Below, in pieces: positions 25,404 to 38,685 of a DNA stretch of 64,000 nucleotides. The notes below the pieces were generated by a model. It saw only the letters and a program-made list of their open reading frames with translations, did not search any database and was not told where the DNA came from. The stretch comes from Amoebidium appalachense. Its lineage: Eukaryota; Ichthyosporea. Numbering within the stretch: position 1 is the first letter of the stretch; each line of letters begins with the position of its first letter. The stretch is from assembly GCA_963693365.1 (NCBI GenBank), contig CAVNZM010000001.1, forward strand, positions 3,162,001 to 3,226,000, given 5' to 3'. Both the position numbers and the translations under genes were made by a program.

Positions 25404-26116
25404 CTGTGTGTGTGTGTGTGTTGATAGAGAGTGCTCGTGGCAGGGAAACAGAACGATGAATGGGTGGGTGGATGGTTGGGTGGCTGGAGCCCCCGGAGAG
25501 AGGGGGGAAGGGGGGGTCCATGGGCTATGTGATAAAACAGGCATCATATTTGACTTGTCTGTGCTCCGCGAGGGACATCTTGGCTGCGAACAAAAGGGCA
25601 AACAAAAGGGAGTTAACTAACAACACCGATAAGACACCACCTTAAGAGAACATGCCAAAAATGTTCACAATTGAGGGAAGCCTTCACCTACATTTATCAC
25701 ACGTTACTCCATCACCATTCCATACATGAAACATAAAGCCAGATTTACGGTCTTGCAACCTCTTCGTGTTCTTACCGAACCTAACTGTTTCGTTCCCGCA
25801 GGATATCTGGAATCTTCTGTGCACAACTGGTCGTGAAGTCAAAAACGACTACGTAAGTACCTGCTGCAGGCACCATCGCCTATACTTGACTCGTTCTTTT
25901 GTCCATTATTACGACTTGGACGTTTTGCACCCAATCAAGAGCAAAGAAAATGTTACAGTTTGTCAGGCTGTTTATGTTCGTGTTCCCTGCAATACATTAC
26001 AACAAGCTTGGGAAATTCGATGTGCTTTTTCTTTTTTTCTTTTTTTGCTTATATTACCAGATGTTCTTTTCTCTCTCTCTCTCGCTCTCTCGCTCTCTCG
26101 CTCTCTCGTTGTGGGA

Positions 26117-26147
<31 letters not shown>

Positions 26148-26187
26148 ATCATGGTTATGGGATCGAATTTCTGAGAACCTCCCCCCT

Positions 26188-26219
<32 letters not shown>

Positions 26220-26677
26220 CCCCCCCCCTGCCTTCGCCCCTGTTCCCCTTTTACAAATTCTAATCCTCACCCCTTCCCCCCCTCCCCCCCCCCCCCCCCC
26301 CCCTGCCTCTTCAGCTTGTCAGTGGAGCCATCCAGTTTCTGTCCTCTGTGGCGTCACGTCCACGCACATCCACCCTGTTTGCAGCAGAGGGAGTGCTCAA
26401 CACCATTTGCCAGAACATCATCATCCCTAACATGCAGCTGCGAGGTGTGTGTGTGTGTGTGCGTGTGTGTGCGTGTGTGTGTGCGCCTTTTTTTTTGGGG
26501 GGGGGGGGGGGGAGAAGGGGGGGGGGGGGACGACGGGGTTGTGGATAGGTACTGTGCAGTGGTTATGATGCGAAGGTGCGGGAAAGGAAATGAGGGAAAT
26601 GGGGAGGGGAGATCAGTTTAAAGGTGTGACACTAAGTGGTACGTGCACGAGTGGCCTGGAGAAGCACTTCACGCGCG

Positions 26678-26725
<48 letters not shown>

Positions 26726-26901
26726 ACAATCACACACAGGCGCGATGTTTGTGCATGTGCACGTGTATTTTTTTTCATTTGGCTCGGGAGTGATCTCACA
26801 TAACGAGTATGCGGGCACACAGAGGAGGACGTGGAATGCTTCGAGGATGATCCGGAAGAGTACATGAGGAGAGACATCGAGGGCTCAGGTGTGTGTGGGT
26901 T

Positions 26902-26958
<57 letters not shown>

Positions 26959-27423
26959 CACGCCTGCCTGCCTGCCTGGCTGCCTGCATGTGCTCGGGCA
27001 AGAAGTTTGTTAGAAAGTTTGTAAGGTAGGGGGAAGAGCGGGGAGGGGGGTGGGTGTTTGGGGGGGGGGGGGGGGGGGGGGGGGGGCAAGGGCCCACTGT
27101 TGCCTGATTAGTTGGTCAGTCTACTGATTTTGGGATATGTTCATTAGCCTTAAGGGTTGATATTTCATTGATCTCCTGTTTGTTATATAATTTTTATGGT
27201 GGTCTATACCGTTTTAATATCTGTGTGCTGATTGGTCGGCTGTGTGCCTTTTAGACACGGAGAGCAGGCGGCGTGCAGCATGTGACCTTGTGAGGGCGCT
27301 GCGTGTGCACTTTGAGGCCCAGGTGACTCCCATCTTCACGGCTTATGTCAACGCCATGCTGCAGGTACGAAACTCCATCTCACTGCACACGTGTGCACAA
27401 CATGCCTGACATCTTATTCTCCC

Positions 27424-27454
<31 letters not shown>

Positions 27455-27905
27455 AAAAAAAAAAAAATCCTAAACACACACACGCACTCCACACATCACA
27501 CATCACACACAAAGATACTCTTCTCCTCTTCACTTACATTCCCTCATCCAATACCCTGTGCTTTTTTTGTGTGTGTGTGTTTGTCATGTCGCCGTGTGTT
27601 GCTGTATAAATTCCGTTTTGTTGTTGTCTGCGAGCACAAATTCTTGCCTTTGCCTATATATGGTAATTTTCTGCTCCCGAGACATTTGTTTAATAAGGCG
27701 CGCATTCGACAAATGCCGACATAATCGTTTGATGATCCAACCCACCGCTCCTTCTCTCGTGTGTGCAGGAGTATGCGCAGAACCCCAATGCCCACTGGAA
27801 GTCGAAGGATGCCGCCATCTTCCTCATCACATCCCTCACCGTCACAAGCACCGTACAGACTGTACTTTGCCCCCCCTCCCCCCCTTCCCCCCCCAGTACA
27901 CCCAC

Positions 27906-28002
<97 letters not shown>

Positions 28003-28291
28003 CACACACACACACACACATGCCATCCCCCCCCCCCACCCACCCACCCTTGTTTTACTTATCCTTGAATTTGCCCTGTGCATGGCTTTCACACACACAG
28101 AGACAGTCAAGCACTCTCTGCCAAACAAAGGGTTCGGGTAGAAAGGCATGTATGTTGCTAAGACGCATAACCAGTATGCTCTTGGTTTGCAGGTCAGTTC
28201 CCTGCACTGCGCCTTGTTTGTCTTTGCAGATCTACTCGTTTACTGTGCAACACATTCTTACGCTAGTATATATGTCTCTCTTTTAGCTTCT

Positions 28292-28330
<39 letters not shown>

Positions 28331-28549
28331 GTGTGGTGGATTAGAAGGTCATTGTTGGTACGGCACGAACTCGGGGTAGTCAAACCCAACGTTATTTCAT
28401 GTTTGGTGCCTGGATGAGTGGAGTTGCGGGTGGGGGATGAGAGAGGAGGTGGGGGATTCGGTGATGGCGGTGATATGTCGGGGGGTGGGGGGAGGTTGGT
28501 GGGGTCCTGGTTGAAAACATAGCCCACTGATCACCAACGGGCTATTCTT

Positions 28550-28597
<48 letters not shown>

Positions 28598-30057
28598 ACC
28601 CACACACACACACACACGTTCAAGGCATCAGCTAACTGCAACCACACACATGCACCTATCACCCACATCCCATCCAATGCCAAGTCAGCACTTTAACATC
28701 ATAGGACCATCACCTTTTTTTTCCCGGCAATATTTCTCGGTCACTAACCCCCCCCCCCCCCCCCCCTCCCCCCCCCCCCCCAAAAACACACACACACTTA
28801 CACAAACACACCACACCTCCAACGTCCTCTCTTCCCCCCCCCCCCCCCCCCCCCCCTTTTTTTCCCCACTCAATAGCTGGGTACCACCAAGACCAACACT
28901 CTGGTGAATGTGGACGAGTTTTTCATCAGCCACATTGTGCCCGACCTGCAGGCCCAGAACACAAACGCACTGCCCGTGCTTAAGGCAGACGCAATCAAAT
29001 ATGTCCTTACCTTCCGCAACCAGGTACATATGTGCCACATGTGCAAAAAGTGATGTTGTGCACGGTTTGTGGAGGGAGCTGAGACGCTCGTGTTTATTAA
29101 GGATGGTTGGGCGCTGTTCTTCTTGTGTCTTGGTTTTTTTGCACTGCCCGGTTGGTTTCGTTTCTGGTTCGTGTTGGTGGGTTTGTGGCCTGATTCATTG
29201 TCGTTGCTTTCATGTTTGTGCCTGTCTAATGCATACATCCCCCCCCCCCTCTTCCCCCTTTCCCCCTTTCCTTTTGTTTTGTGCCCCCTGGTTGCCTTCC
29301 ATGTGTCTTGTCGATAGATTTGAAGGGTTGCTTTTCGGAATGGAAGGAGGTGATGGCTAGGCCTTCTTTTCTTTTCTTTTTTTCTTTTTCTTTTTTTTCT
29401 CTGGGGAGAGAAGAGGGGTGGAGGGAGGGAGGGGGGGAAGGGGGGTGTACAGTAGGTATATGTATGATACTATTTCCCATATATGTTGCTTCCTCTGTAA
29501 ACCTTCTGTCCTGCCTGTCCATCCCCACCCACTTACCCTCAAGCACATACACAGCACAAAACATATTCACAGCCGTTTTAGCCTGTTACTGACTTGTATT
29601 CCAAAGCTTGCACGGGAGGCCCTTCTAGCCACCGTGCCCATCCTCATCACCCACATAGGCGCAGAGTCACTGGTTCAACACAGGTACACCCACTGCCCCA
29701 CTCTCTCTCCCCAATCACGTCCACTCACTCACTCACGCACTTGCCACACACACATACTCACGCGCGCGCCACGCACTGCCTCCCTGCATCCCTCTCCTTC
29801 TTCTTTCCTTAGATAAGCAGCCAACACACACACGTGTGCATGCACAGGCTGTAGCTCTGTGCGGAACAACTGATATCTTGGTAGTACGGAGAAGAATTAG
29901 CTTATTACAAAAAGATAGCAAACTTCAAAAGGGCAAAAACAGGCACTTCGATGGTGGTTGCCAGAATAGTATCTTGTTGAGAAACTAGATGTGTTCGATT
30001 TTGTTTGTATGTGTGGGGAGTTCGGGAAAAGGGGGGGGGGGAGGGGGGGGGGGGGGG

Positions 30058-30093
<36 letters not shown>

Positions 30094-30273
30094 AAATGTG
30101 TTCGTGTGGCAGGGTAAAGACATGAGATAATGTCGTGAAAGGTGAATGTGGTTTGTATTTGGCTGGGGCACTCACGTGCTCTGTTTGCAGCTATGCGGCC
30201 AATGTCCTGGAGAGGCTACTGACTATCAAGGACCCACCCGGTGCAAGCAACCGTGATGCAAAGCTCAAGTAAC

Positions 30274-30319
<46 letters not shown>

Positions 30320-30571
30320 GGATACTAATAATAAAAAGTTTTGTTCACGTGCGTGCACACACACACACACACGGACAGCGCCCAAGCACGCACGCACGAG
30401 CAGCAGCAGAGCACGGCCTTTCTTTGTAGCTGCACATGTGTGCTTGTGTGTGCTGATATGTTGTCTGTCACGCTTCAAAATAACAAGTGCAGTCTTCCCA
30501 CCCACTATCACCATGATTTTGATGTTCACTCAACGACTGCCACGGTGTTACTGACTCTTTTTTATCCTTTT

Positions 30572-30620
<49 letters not shown>

Positions 30621-30958
30621 AAAATAAATAAATAAAAAATAAAAAATAAATAAAAAAAATTGCACATACACGGACATGCTATGCACACACACACACACAC
30701 ACTACATACACACACACACACACACCCTCTATAGGATTGGGCGTGAGGACATCAAACCGCACCTTGAGTCAGCCCTGACTGCACTTTTTGGAGCCCTTGC
30801 ACGGCCGCAGTCAGTGGAGAACCACTACGTCATGAAGTGCATCATGCGCATCATCTGTGTGGCTAAGGAGGACATCGTGCCCTATGCTGGCGTGGTAGGG
30901 TTGGCGTGCAAACAGTCACGTGCACAGGAATGCTAACACACGTGCGCATGCACACACT

Positions 30959-31038
<80 letters not shown>

Positions 31039-31407
31039 TCACGCATTCACTCATTCACCCACAATTCCATGAATGATATAATGTTCAACACACACACCCA
31101 CATGCACACACATACACGCCCGCACACACTCACTGACTTATTCACTTGCTATGGCTCGAACTCTGACGTCATATTTAGCGCACTAACTCGCATGCGCCGT
31201 GCTCTCCATACTCCTCCCTTCCTCTCTCCCTCCCTTCACCCTTCCACCCTCCCACCCACCCATCCTTAAATATCCTCTGACCCATTTGTTGAACCCCCAG
31301 ATTGTGCAGCAGCTGACAGTCAAACTCATGGAGGTTGCAAAGAACCCCCGCAAGCCAGAATTCAACCACTTCCTCTTCGAATCCATCGGCGCATCCGTCA
31401 GGTAGGA

Positions 31408-31454
<47 letters not shown>

Positions 31455-31882
31455 CACCACCACCGCCACCACCACCACCGAAAAACCACCCAGTTTACTA
31501 TGCCATCTTGGGTATATGTTGGTTGTCGACCAGTGGTGTTCTTTTTGTTGCTCACGGGCACTCATGTTCGTTCCCTTTCAGGTTTGTGTGCCAGGTAAAC
31601 CCTGCAGCCGTGGAGGCATTTGAGGCCCAGCTGTTCCCTCCGTTTGAGCTCATCTTGCAGGAGGACGTCACAGGTACATGCACGCACATACACACACACA
31701 CACACGCCACATATACACCTGCATGCATGCACACACCTGCATGTGCTCTTAAAGTGACAGCAACATGGGAAAATATTGGTGCACCATGACTGAAAGCACA
31801 CACTTGTAGCTCCCATGTTCCGTTGGAATTCATTACATTTGTTTGCAGTTTCTTTCTTAACTATCTTGCTCGTGTATTCGTG

Positions 31883-31922
<40 letters not shown>

Positions 31923-32016
31923 ACCACCACCACCACCACCACCACAAAAATAAATAAAAAAATAAAATAAAAAAAACTTCTTCTCATCCATCTATCACCA
32001 TTACCACGCACACACG

Positions 32017-32079
<63 letters not shown>

Positions 32080-32209
32080 AGAGTTCATGCCGTACGTGTT
32101 CCAGATCATGGCCCAGCTTCTTGAGGCCCGTCAGCCCCCAACCCCACCCCAATACCAGGCCCTGTTCCCCCACCTCATGTCCCCCCTGCTGTGGGAGAAG
32201 ACAGGTAAC

Positions 32210-32279
<70 letters not shown>

Positions 32280-33741
32280 GGAGAGAGGCTGAGAGTGAGT
32301 GTGACAGGGTGTATGTGTGTGTGTAGGCAGAGAGATTGAGATTGCACGGACATACAATCACGTGCACACACACGTACACGCGTATATGTTTGTCGCCTCT
32401 TTGTTCTCAGTTTCTACTGTCTCATAGAAAGCATGCTGGAAAATATGTAATATAGTGCACACACGACAAGTTCGAAAGCAAGGTGCATGTCGCACGTGGC
32501 ATGTGAACTGTTTCATACATCGTCCATGGTAACCTCCAAACTCAACTTCCTTTTTCTCCACATGCTCAGCTCGTGGTGTTTCTGTTATCCTTCACGATTC
32601 CACACACAAAAACACACATGACCTATGTCCTTCATTCTCTCACAAGGGAGCAGAATTGCATGGCAAGCGGGTTGTTCATCGCTAACCCCCCCCCCACACA
32701 CACACACACACGCACACACAGGCAACGTGCCAGCCCTCACACGACTAGTGCAAGCGTTCATTCTCAAGGGGGGCCAGATTATTGGGCCCGATGCAAACAT
32801 CATGAATGCACTGCTGGGCGTATTTCAGAAGCTGGTGAGTACACAGACACACATACACACAGAGAGAGAGAGAGGGGAAGGGTGAGGGGGAGGGGGAGGG
32901 AGGGAGTTAGGGAGAGGGCTAAGCCCACATTCAGATGCAGGCTCTGCTCCTGCACTCGGTGGCACCCATGCACAAGATTCGCGCGCACACTCACACACAC
33001 ACACACAGAGAGAGAGAGACATTTGATTGCTGCATATGCGCCGATATTTCATTTCTTCGAGTCACGTGACTAAGGCAGCTGACCCGAATCCCGCAGATCT
33101 CCAGCAAGACCAACGACCACCACGGCTTTGCTGTCTTGGACTCCATCATCGAATGTGTGCCAAAGTAACTATTCCCCTCCCCCTTCCCCCCCCCCCCCAC
33201 CCCCCTTGGGCCCTCCCTGAGGATGGGCTCTGCTTATGACGCATACTGCGCGCATGGCTATGTTGCATACTTGAATGTTTGCCTTTGCATGTGTCCTTCG
33301 TGTATGCGTACTTGGTACCGTGTTCCGCATTCAACCCCCCCCCCCCCCCCCCCCTCCCCCCCCCCCCTCTCCTTCCCAACCACCACCACCCGCGCACCCG
33401 CGCACCCACCACCCCACGGATATTCGAGCAGCATTCACATGTATGTCTTCAAAGACTGACTGTGTTGGTGCTTTTCCCTGATTTCTTGTTATGGAAATCT
33501 AGAAAAAAAAAGGATAATGCACATGTAGGCGAAAGATTGTTAAGTTTAACCTCAATATGATGTAGAATTGAGCCGAATGCCGACCTAGACCTTTAACTCC
33601 TGTTGGTTGGTGTGTATTGGCACCATCTTATGCCCTTTGGGCTCTGAAGGTGTGTGCATGCAGTACTATATATGAAGAGCAGCATTTATCTGTATGCATG
33701 CCTTTATCTCACCTTGAGTGCCTCAAAGATTGATGGCACGT

Positions 33742-33813
<72 letters not shown>

Positions 33814-34247
33814 CTGTACCTCCAATTCCCCTTGCACCCCTCATCTGTAAACCAATGCTTTTGTTATCATGCAGCACGACGAGCAGCATAGTTGTACGTG
33901 TGCACCTTTTCATGTGCGCCTCCTCTAAATCACCTTGTCTCCCCTACAAATGTATTGACCTGTTTTTTTTTTTTGTTTTTTGTTTTTTTTTTGTTTTTTT
34001 TTTGGTGTGTGTGTTTTTCTTTTTATCAGGCAGTACTACGAGCAGTACCTCAAGCCCATCTTCATGATCCTGTTCCAGCGGCTGCAGGCAGCCAAGACGG
34101 CCAAGTACGTCAAGGGCCTACTGGGCTTTGTGGCCCTGCTGATGGCTAAGCACGGCCCAGACCAGGCCATTGCCGTCGTGGACTCCATCCAGCCACAGTA
34201 CGTATTGTTGGAACATATGTGCACGTGGATGGGGTGCTGCTGAAACA

Positions 34248-34317
<70 letters not shown>

Positions 34318-34968
34318 GGGGGGGGGGGGGGGGGGGGAATGGCGGCCCAGGGGATGTAGCAGGGAGTGGGGAGAGGGGGGGGGGGGGGGGGGGAATAAGA
34401 GAGAGGGGGTGAGAGTGAGTGAGAGAGCACACATTCACACACACGTACAAACACGCCCGTTCACCAACATGGCATACAGAAAAACACCCATACACACGCG
34501 CAGAAATATCTACCTAAAACACGGACGGCTGGCGGGGGGAGCTTTTTGTGTGTGAGAGCGAGGGGGGTGAGGGGGGGGACATTTTTTTGTCCCTAGCTGT
34601 TTAGACCGTGTTGTGTAGATGTGTAGGAGCTTATACCGAGCTATACATACTGATTAATCTCGATACTGACAGTTGCACGTATCCCCCCCCCCCCCCCCCC
34701 CCCCCCCCCCAAACACACACACACAGGCTGTTTGGGATGGTGATCAACTCGCTGTACGTGCCTGACCTGCAGAAGGTGTCTGGGCCCATTGAGCGCAAGA
34801 CCTGTGCCGTGGGGATCACTGCCTGCCTGACACAGTCCCAGACAATGCTGTCCACATACCGCCAGCAATGGTGGGTGCTTACACACACACACACACACAT
34901 TTTTTTTCCCTCCTACGCCCCTTCCCCTCCCCCCTCCCCCCTCCCCCCTCTCCCTCCTTCCTTCCCCC

Positions 34969-35004
<36 letters not shown>

Positions 35005-35150
35005 GGGGCGCCTTCCCGCCGGGCCGGGGAGGGGGGGAGTATTTCATGATCAACAAAACCTACGTTATGCTCCTAGACCTACGACTACCCGTCAAATCCT
35101 GATCCTGTGTAACCCTCACACAATGCATATCCATACGCGCGCGCGCACGA

Positions 35151-35233
<83 letters not shown>

Positions 35234-35648
35234 CCCGCCCTTCTCAACAGCCTGGTAGCACTTTTTGAGCTGCCCGAGGATGACCGTGATGACGATTTGG
35301 ACTTTTTGGACGTCGACGCCCAGTCGGGGTACCAAAACGCCTACTCCCGTCTAGTGGTATGCCTATTCCCCCCCCCCCCCCCCCCCCCCCCCCACACACA
35401 CCAAAAAAAAAAAAAAAAAAGACATGGGCAAATTAGGCGCTTAAGAAGCGTTCTACGATGTGATGTGTTAACTTTTTGGTTGCTCCAACCACAACCCAAG
35501 TGGGAATGGTTTTGATCTCTATGGTGCAAAGATATGTTGCCAATGCACCGTTCCACTGAATGCAAAGCACACACTTGAGCAAGGGAAGGGACAAAGGTGG
35601 TATGTTCCACCCGGGGCGGGGGCTGGGTGGTCGGTGGTCGGTGTCAGT

Positions 35649-35680
<32 letters not shown>

Positions 35681-35878
35681 TTCGATCGCTCCATGTTTGG
35701 ATCAAACTGACTGGCTGAGTGCAGTTTTCCGGCAAGGCCGAGCATGACCCGTTTGCAAACATCAGCGACCCGCGGGCCAACCTTGCTACCTCCCTGGCCC
35801 AGCTGGCCTCGAAATTGGGCCCCGGCGGGGTACGTAAAAGTGCACGTGCTTTTCTTTATTTGTGCGTGTGTGTGTGCG

Positions 35879-35918
<40 letters not shown>

Positions 35919-36730
35919 CTTGTTGCTGTGTTTTTTCCTAATTCACTTACAAGAACGAACAGACTTTGTGCTCAGTCGACCTACGTTATTCGTGTCTCTT
36001 CGTCTTGCGCTGTTGACTGGGCAGTGTAACTGTGTGGCATGTTTGCAGAACTGTGCACGCAGTAAGGAAAGGCACAGTGGTGTAAAGCCGTGTGTGCTTG
36101 GGGCATGCACACGTATGCACGTAGCAGGCCCTGCACACATGCATGTGTTGTGTTTGATTGGCCACGTGTGCACGGCTTTACCTGCAAAAGCTAGCCTTCC
36201 CCCCCCCCCCCCCCCCCCCCCCCCCTTTCCGCCACACACACACACACACACACACAACGCGCATGCGCTTGCGTCCACGCACACTTCTGCCCCCCAACGT
36301 TTGCAGTTGGTGACTTGATTCACGGTCAGTTTGCTCAGGACCCCCTTCTCCCCCCCTCCCCCCCCTCTCCCCGTGCGTGGGGCCCCTCCCAAACCATCAA
36401 ATTCCCTCCCCCTCCCCTTTCCAACTGCCTGCTTTTTTTTATTTCACCTTGTAACTTACTTTACAATGCCTGTTGTTCTTGTATTTTCTATTCTACTCTC
36501 CTGTTCTCACTTTTTGTACGTGGGTTTCCTAGATTTGCAAGTTTTTGTGAATTTGATTTATTGATATCCCCCGGAATGTTTGCATTCTATTTTTCAATTC
36601 TTCCGAATCTCGTTAACATTTTGTCGGATTTTTTGCCGTGCAGGTCCCTGGGCTGCTCAAGTTGGCCGACCCCACTGCAGTTAGCCACATCAGCCGATAT
36701 GCTCAGGCCGCAGGGGTCACCCTTGCGTAG
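19215..36730 (+). CDS. Exportin-2 (CAS/Cse1), importin-alpha re-exporter, complete
   Basis: Exports importin-alpha from the nucleus with RanGTP. Exons: 19215-19296, 20339-20484, 21715-21866, 22637-22732, 23187-23277, 23771-23879, 24598-24689, 25238-25363, 25802-25852, 26315-26444, 26823-26888, 27255-27364, 27769-27852, 28877-29023, 29607-29683, 30191-30268, 30735-30894, 31301-31401, 31582-31673, 32082-32204, 32722-32834, 33097-33164, 34030-34197, 34727-34870, 35233-35356, 35725-35829, 36644-36730. They sum to 2922 nt, 973 residues plus stop; animal CAS proteins are close to 970. Every junction keeps phase and is GT-AG. The N-terminus has the importin-beta N domain ([18 protein letters not shown], then [11 protein letters not shown]). 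Family signatures follow in order: [69 protein letters not shown] and the C-terminus AQAAGVTLA. Introns make up 83% of the gene and are mostly simple repeat. Confidence 0.97.
19339..19410. repeat. (CA)n microsatellite, exportin-2 intron 1
   Basis: Perfect CA array of 36 units, 43 nt after the exon 1 donor. Confidence 0.97.
21261..21540. repeat. C-run cluster with (CA)n, exportin-2 intron 2
   Basis: C-runs at about 21276-21292, 21307-21333 and 21491-21520, each followed by CA or TC sequence. The 5' part of the same intron is strongly G-rich (20600-20640, 20745-20753, 21103-21119), so the two halves of this intron are complementary in composition. Confidence 0.85.
22034..22100. repeat. (CA)n microsatellite, exportin-2 intron 3
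   Basis: About 33 CA units. The same intron has a C27A13 junction (about 22300-22339) and a G-run. Confidence 0.95.
23688..23770. repeat. (CA)n array ending as a splice acceptor, exportin-2 intron 5
   Basis: About 40 perfect CA units run directly into CACAG|ACC, the acceptor of exon 6. No separate polypyrimidine tract exists. Confidence 0.95.
24400..24592 (+). repeat. Intronic minisatellite, period about 24-26 bp
   Basis: About eight degenerate copies of a unit close to TCTCCCTAATGGTGCATGCAATATAT are in tandem, ending five bases before the acceptor of exportin-2 exon 7. Unlike the surrounding repeats it is a complex minisatellite rather than a mono- or dinucleotide tract. Confidence 0.8.
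24701..24758 (+). repeat. C(28)A(30) junction just inside exportin-2 intron 7
   Basis: The C-run starts at intron base 12 and passes directly into an A-run. Confidence 0.95.
26903..26957. repeat. (TG)n array at the start of exportin-2 intron 11
   Basis: The donor GTGTGTGTGGG at 26889 leads into about 27 perfect TG units. Confidence 0.95.
27907..28000. repeat. (CA)n microsatellite, exportin-2 intron 13
   Basis: About 47 perfect CA units. The same intron also holds a T38 run (28291-28328), a C47 run (28551-28597) and two shorter C-runs. Confidence 0.96.
30276..30317 (+). repeat. C(42) run starting at base 8 of exportin-2 intron 16
   Basis: The intron reads GTAACAA and then 42 C residues. Confidence 0.95.
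30958..31037. repeat. (CA)n microsatellite, exportin-2 intron 17
   Basis: About 40 perfect CA units. Confidence 0.96.
33200..33334 (+). repeat. Dispersed repeat family A, copy 2 (diverged)
   Basis: Contains CCCTGAGGATGGGCTCTGCTTATGACGCATACTG, then diverges from the 49621-49746 copy while keeping the overall layout. It ends CCGCATTCAA directly before a C-run. It lies in exportin-2 intron 22. Only the first 34 bases are closely matched. Confidence 0.65.
33741..33812. repeat. (CA)n microsatellite, exportin-2 intron 22
   Basis: About 35 perfect CA units. Confidence 0.96.
34249..34400. repeat. (GA)n then two G-runs, exportin-2 intron 23
   Basis: About 32 GA units (to 34314) are followed by G-runs at about 34317-34337 and 34376-34393. 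Confidence 0.95.
35151..35230. repeat. (CA)n array ending as the acceptor of exportin-2 exon 25
   Basis: About 40 CA units run directly into CACAG|GCCC. Confidence 0.96.
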
Positions 36731-37338
36731 AATCCCCCCACATGTCTGAAATTCGGGGGAGGAGTTGCCTTTTTTACATACCAGTTACTATTATATTATG
36801 GTTTCTGGTGGAACTATTTTGGGGCGAGTGTTGTTTTGGTAAAAACAGCACAATGTCATGCATGTGCGGCTTTCTGTGTATTACGGGCCATCAATTCTGG
36901 TGTGTGTTAATTAGCATAATCGTTTTCGTTGTTCCGGTACACCCAGGATTGTATTCTATATTTACCATTGAAAAATGCTCTTGTGTATTTTTTGACCTCT
37001 CGCTGGTTTTCGTGGCCCAATGAGTGGGGAAAGAAAGCTGTTGTGTGGTGGTGTTTCTTAGCCTTAGTGGTTGCTAAAAACATGCTAGAAATATATCAGC
37101 AGGTTTGTGTAGTGTTTGTGTATTTTTATCGCATTTACTAACACTTTGGAATTCTCCTGCAGCATACAAATTGCATAATTGGCCTAGGCAAGTACCAAAT
37201 AAGGCCACTTGTATTACCTTATATTGTCTGCTGGTGCAATTATCACCCCAGGCTGGCCTGGGGAAATTTAATACACATTCATACATCTGGTTTCTTGAAG
37301 AACGATTGGCATCACTATCATTTTCGAAGCACCCAAGA

Positions 37339-37344
37339 AATAAA
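37339..37344 (+). promoter_or_regulatory. Possible poly(A) signal of exportin-2
   Basis: AATAAA lies 609 nt after the stop codon, upstream of the C(n)A(n) tract. No closer canonical hexamer was seen. Confidence 0.4.
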
Positions 37345-37609
37345 GTTGAACAAGCCATCCACTCAAATTAAATCTTTACTGCATGAAGCCTTACATCCCA
37401 ACGCGCGACAACACGGCAATACCTTCCTCCCCCCCCCCCCCCCCCAAAAAAAAAAAAAAAGAAGAAGAAAGAAAGAAAAAGAACAGAAAAGAAAGAAAGA
37501 ACATCATCACCACCCACACACCCCGTTGCTCATAACCAGCCCACAAGTCCTCTACCCCATGCCCTACATACCAGGTGCATGTGCTTACTTGAAACGAGAC
37601 ATCTTACAT

Positions 37610-37615
37610 TTTATT
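37610..37615 (-). promoter_or_regulatory. Possible poly(A) signal of the minus-strand charged protein gene
   Basis: AATAAA on the minus strand, 18 nt beyond the TAG stop. The spacing is very short, so this would give a minimal 3' UTR. Confidence 0.4.
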
Positions 37616-37632
37616 GGTATGATATGCAACCC

Positions 37633-38158
37633 CTAACTATTCTCCAAATCCACAACAACAACATCATTCTGTTGTGTTTGTGTCTGCTGTGAGCTTTTGC
37701 GCAATGCCACCTCAATAACACCCCCTGCATCTGCAAACTCTCTCGGCCCAACTAGACGTAAATCCCCTACCGGGACTCGTTCAACATTCTCAACCCCGCC
37801 CTCCTCTCCACCCTGCCTTCCCTCCACTTTCTTCATCGCCCGTTTAAACCCCAACGTGTTCTGAGTCAAAACAACCACGTGTCCCGGTTCGAACCCTGTC
37901 ATCCTCTGTGCGCATTCGCACGTCCGTGCAAGGTCATACTCGGGGGTATCCTGGGCGTTTACCGATTGGCAAAATGCAAGATCTTGTGATCGGAGCTGCA
38001 AAACACCCAATCTCTCGTCGCATATATCCAGAATGCACCTCAGCTGCACCTTCACATATTTGAGCTCGTTGGCTGCCGTGGGCTTCTTTTTGAGCTTGTG
38101 GATCTGGATGGGTTTTTTTGGGGAGGGGGGGTGAGGGTGGAGGTGGGAGTGGGCAACG

Positions 38159-38204
<46 letters not shown>

Positions 38205-38236
38205 AGGGTTATGGTCAGCTTGATCGGCTTTTGAAA

Positions 38237-38273
<37 letters not shown>

Positions 38274-38641
38274 TTCCCCACCTCACTCCCCTGCCTTCCA
38301 ATCCCCCCCTCCCCTCTCCTCCCCCCCCCCCCCCCTCATCCCCCCCCCCCCCATACACATGCACACACACACAAACACACGAATTCACGCACGCACGCAC
38401 GCACGCACGCACACACACACGCACACACACACACACACGCCGCCACCACCACCACCACCACCATCATATGACATGGGAGAATGGGAGTTGTGTCACAAAA
38501 AAAGAAAGATGGCGTGAGGACGGCTGAGATTCAGGGGGAAAGGGGGGGGGGGGGGAGGGGAATAACTGCGAGATTATGCGCACGCACTTGTGAATGACGA
38601 GGGGAAGAGGGGGTAAGGGGGATGTTTTTTTGTTTTTGTTT

Positions 38642-38685
<44 letters not shown>

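Larger units (their letters stand above)
36731..37632. other. Convergent 3' region between exportin-2 and the charged nuclear protein
   Basis: Mostly AT-rich unique sequence with no coding frame recognised. It contains an AATAAA at 37339-37344 in the exportin-2 sense and a TTTATT at 37610-37615 (AATAAA on the minus strand), plus a C(n)A(n) junction at about 37431-37459. Both genes must end transcription in this 900-bp space. Confidence 0.65.

Noticed and set aside
27544-27996. Minus-strand frame opposite exportin-2 exon 13
   Set aside because: Shadow of the real plus-strand exon plus translated (TG)n.
36315-36749. Open frame covering exportin-2 exon 27 in another register
   Set aside because: The true frame [20 protein letters not shown] is in a different register and matches the CAS C-terminus.
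37870-37895. GGTTCGAACCC, a tRNA T-loop-like sequence
   Set aside because: It lies inside the coding sequence of the charged protein (GFEPG) and no acceptor or anticodon stems surround it.
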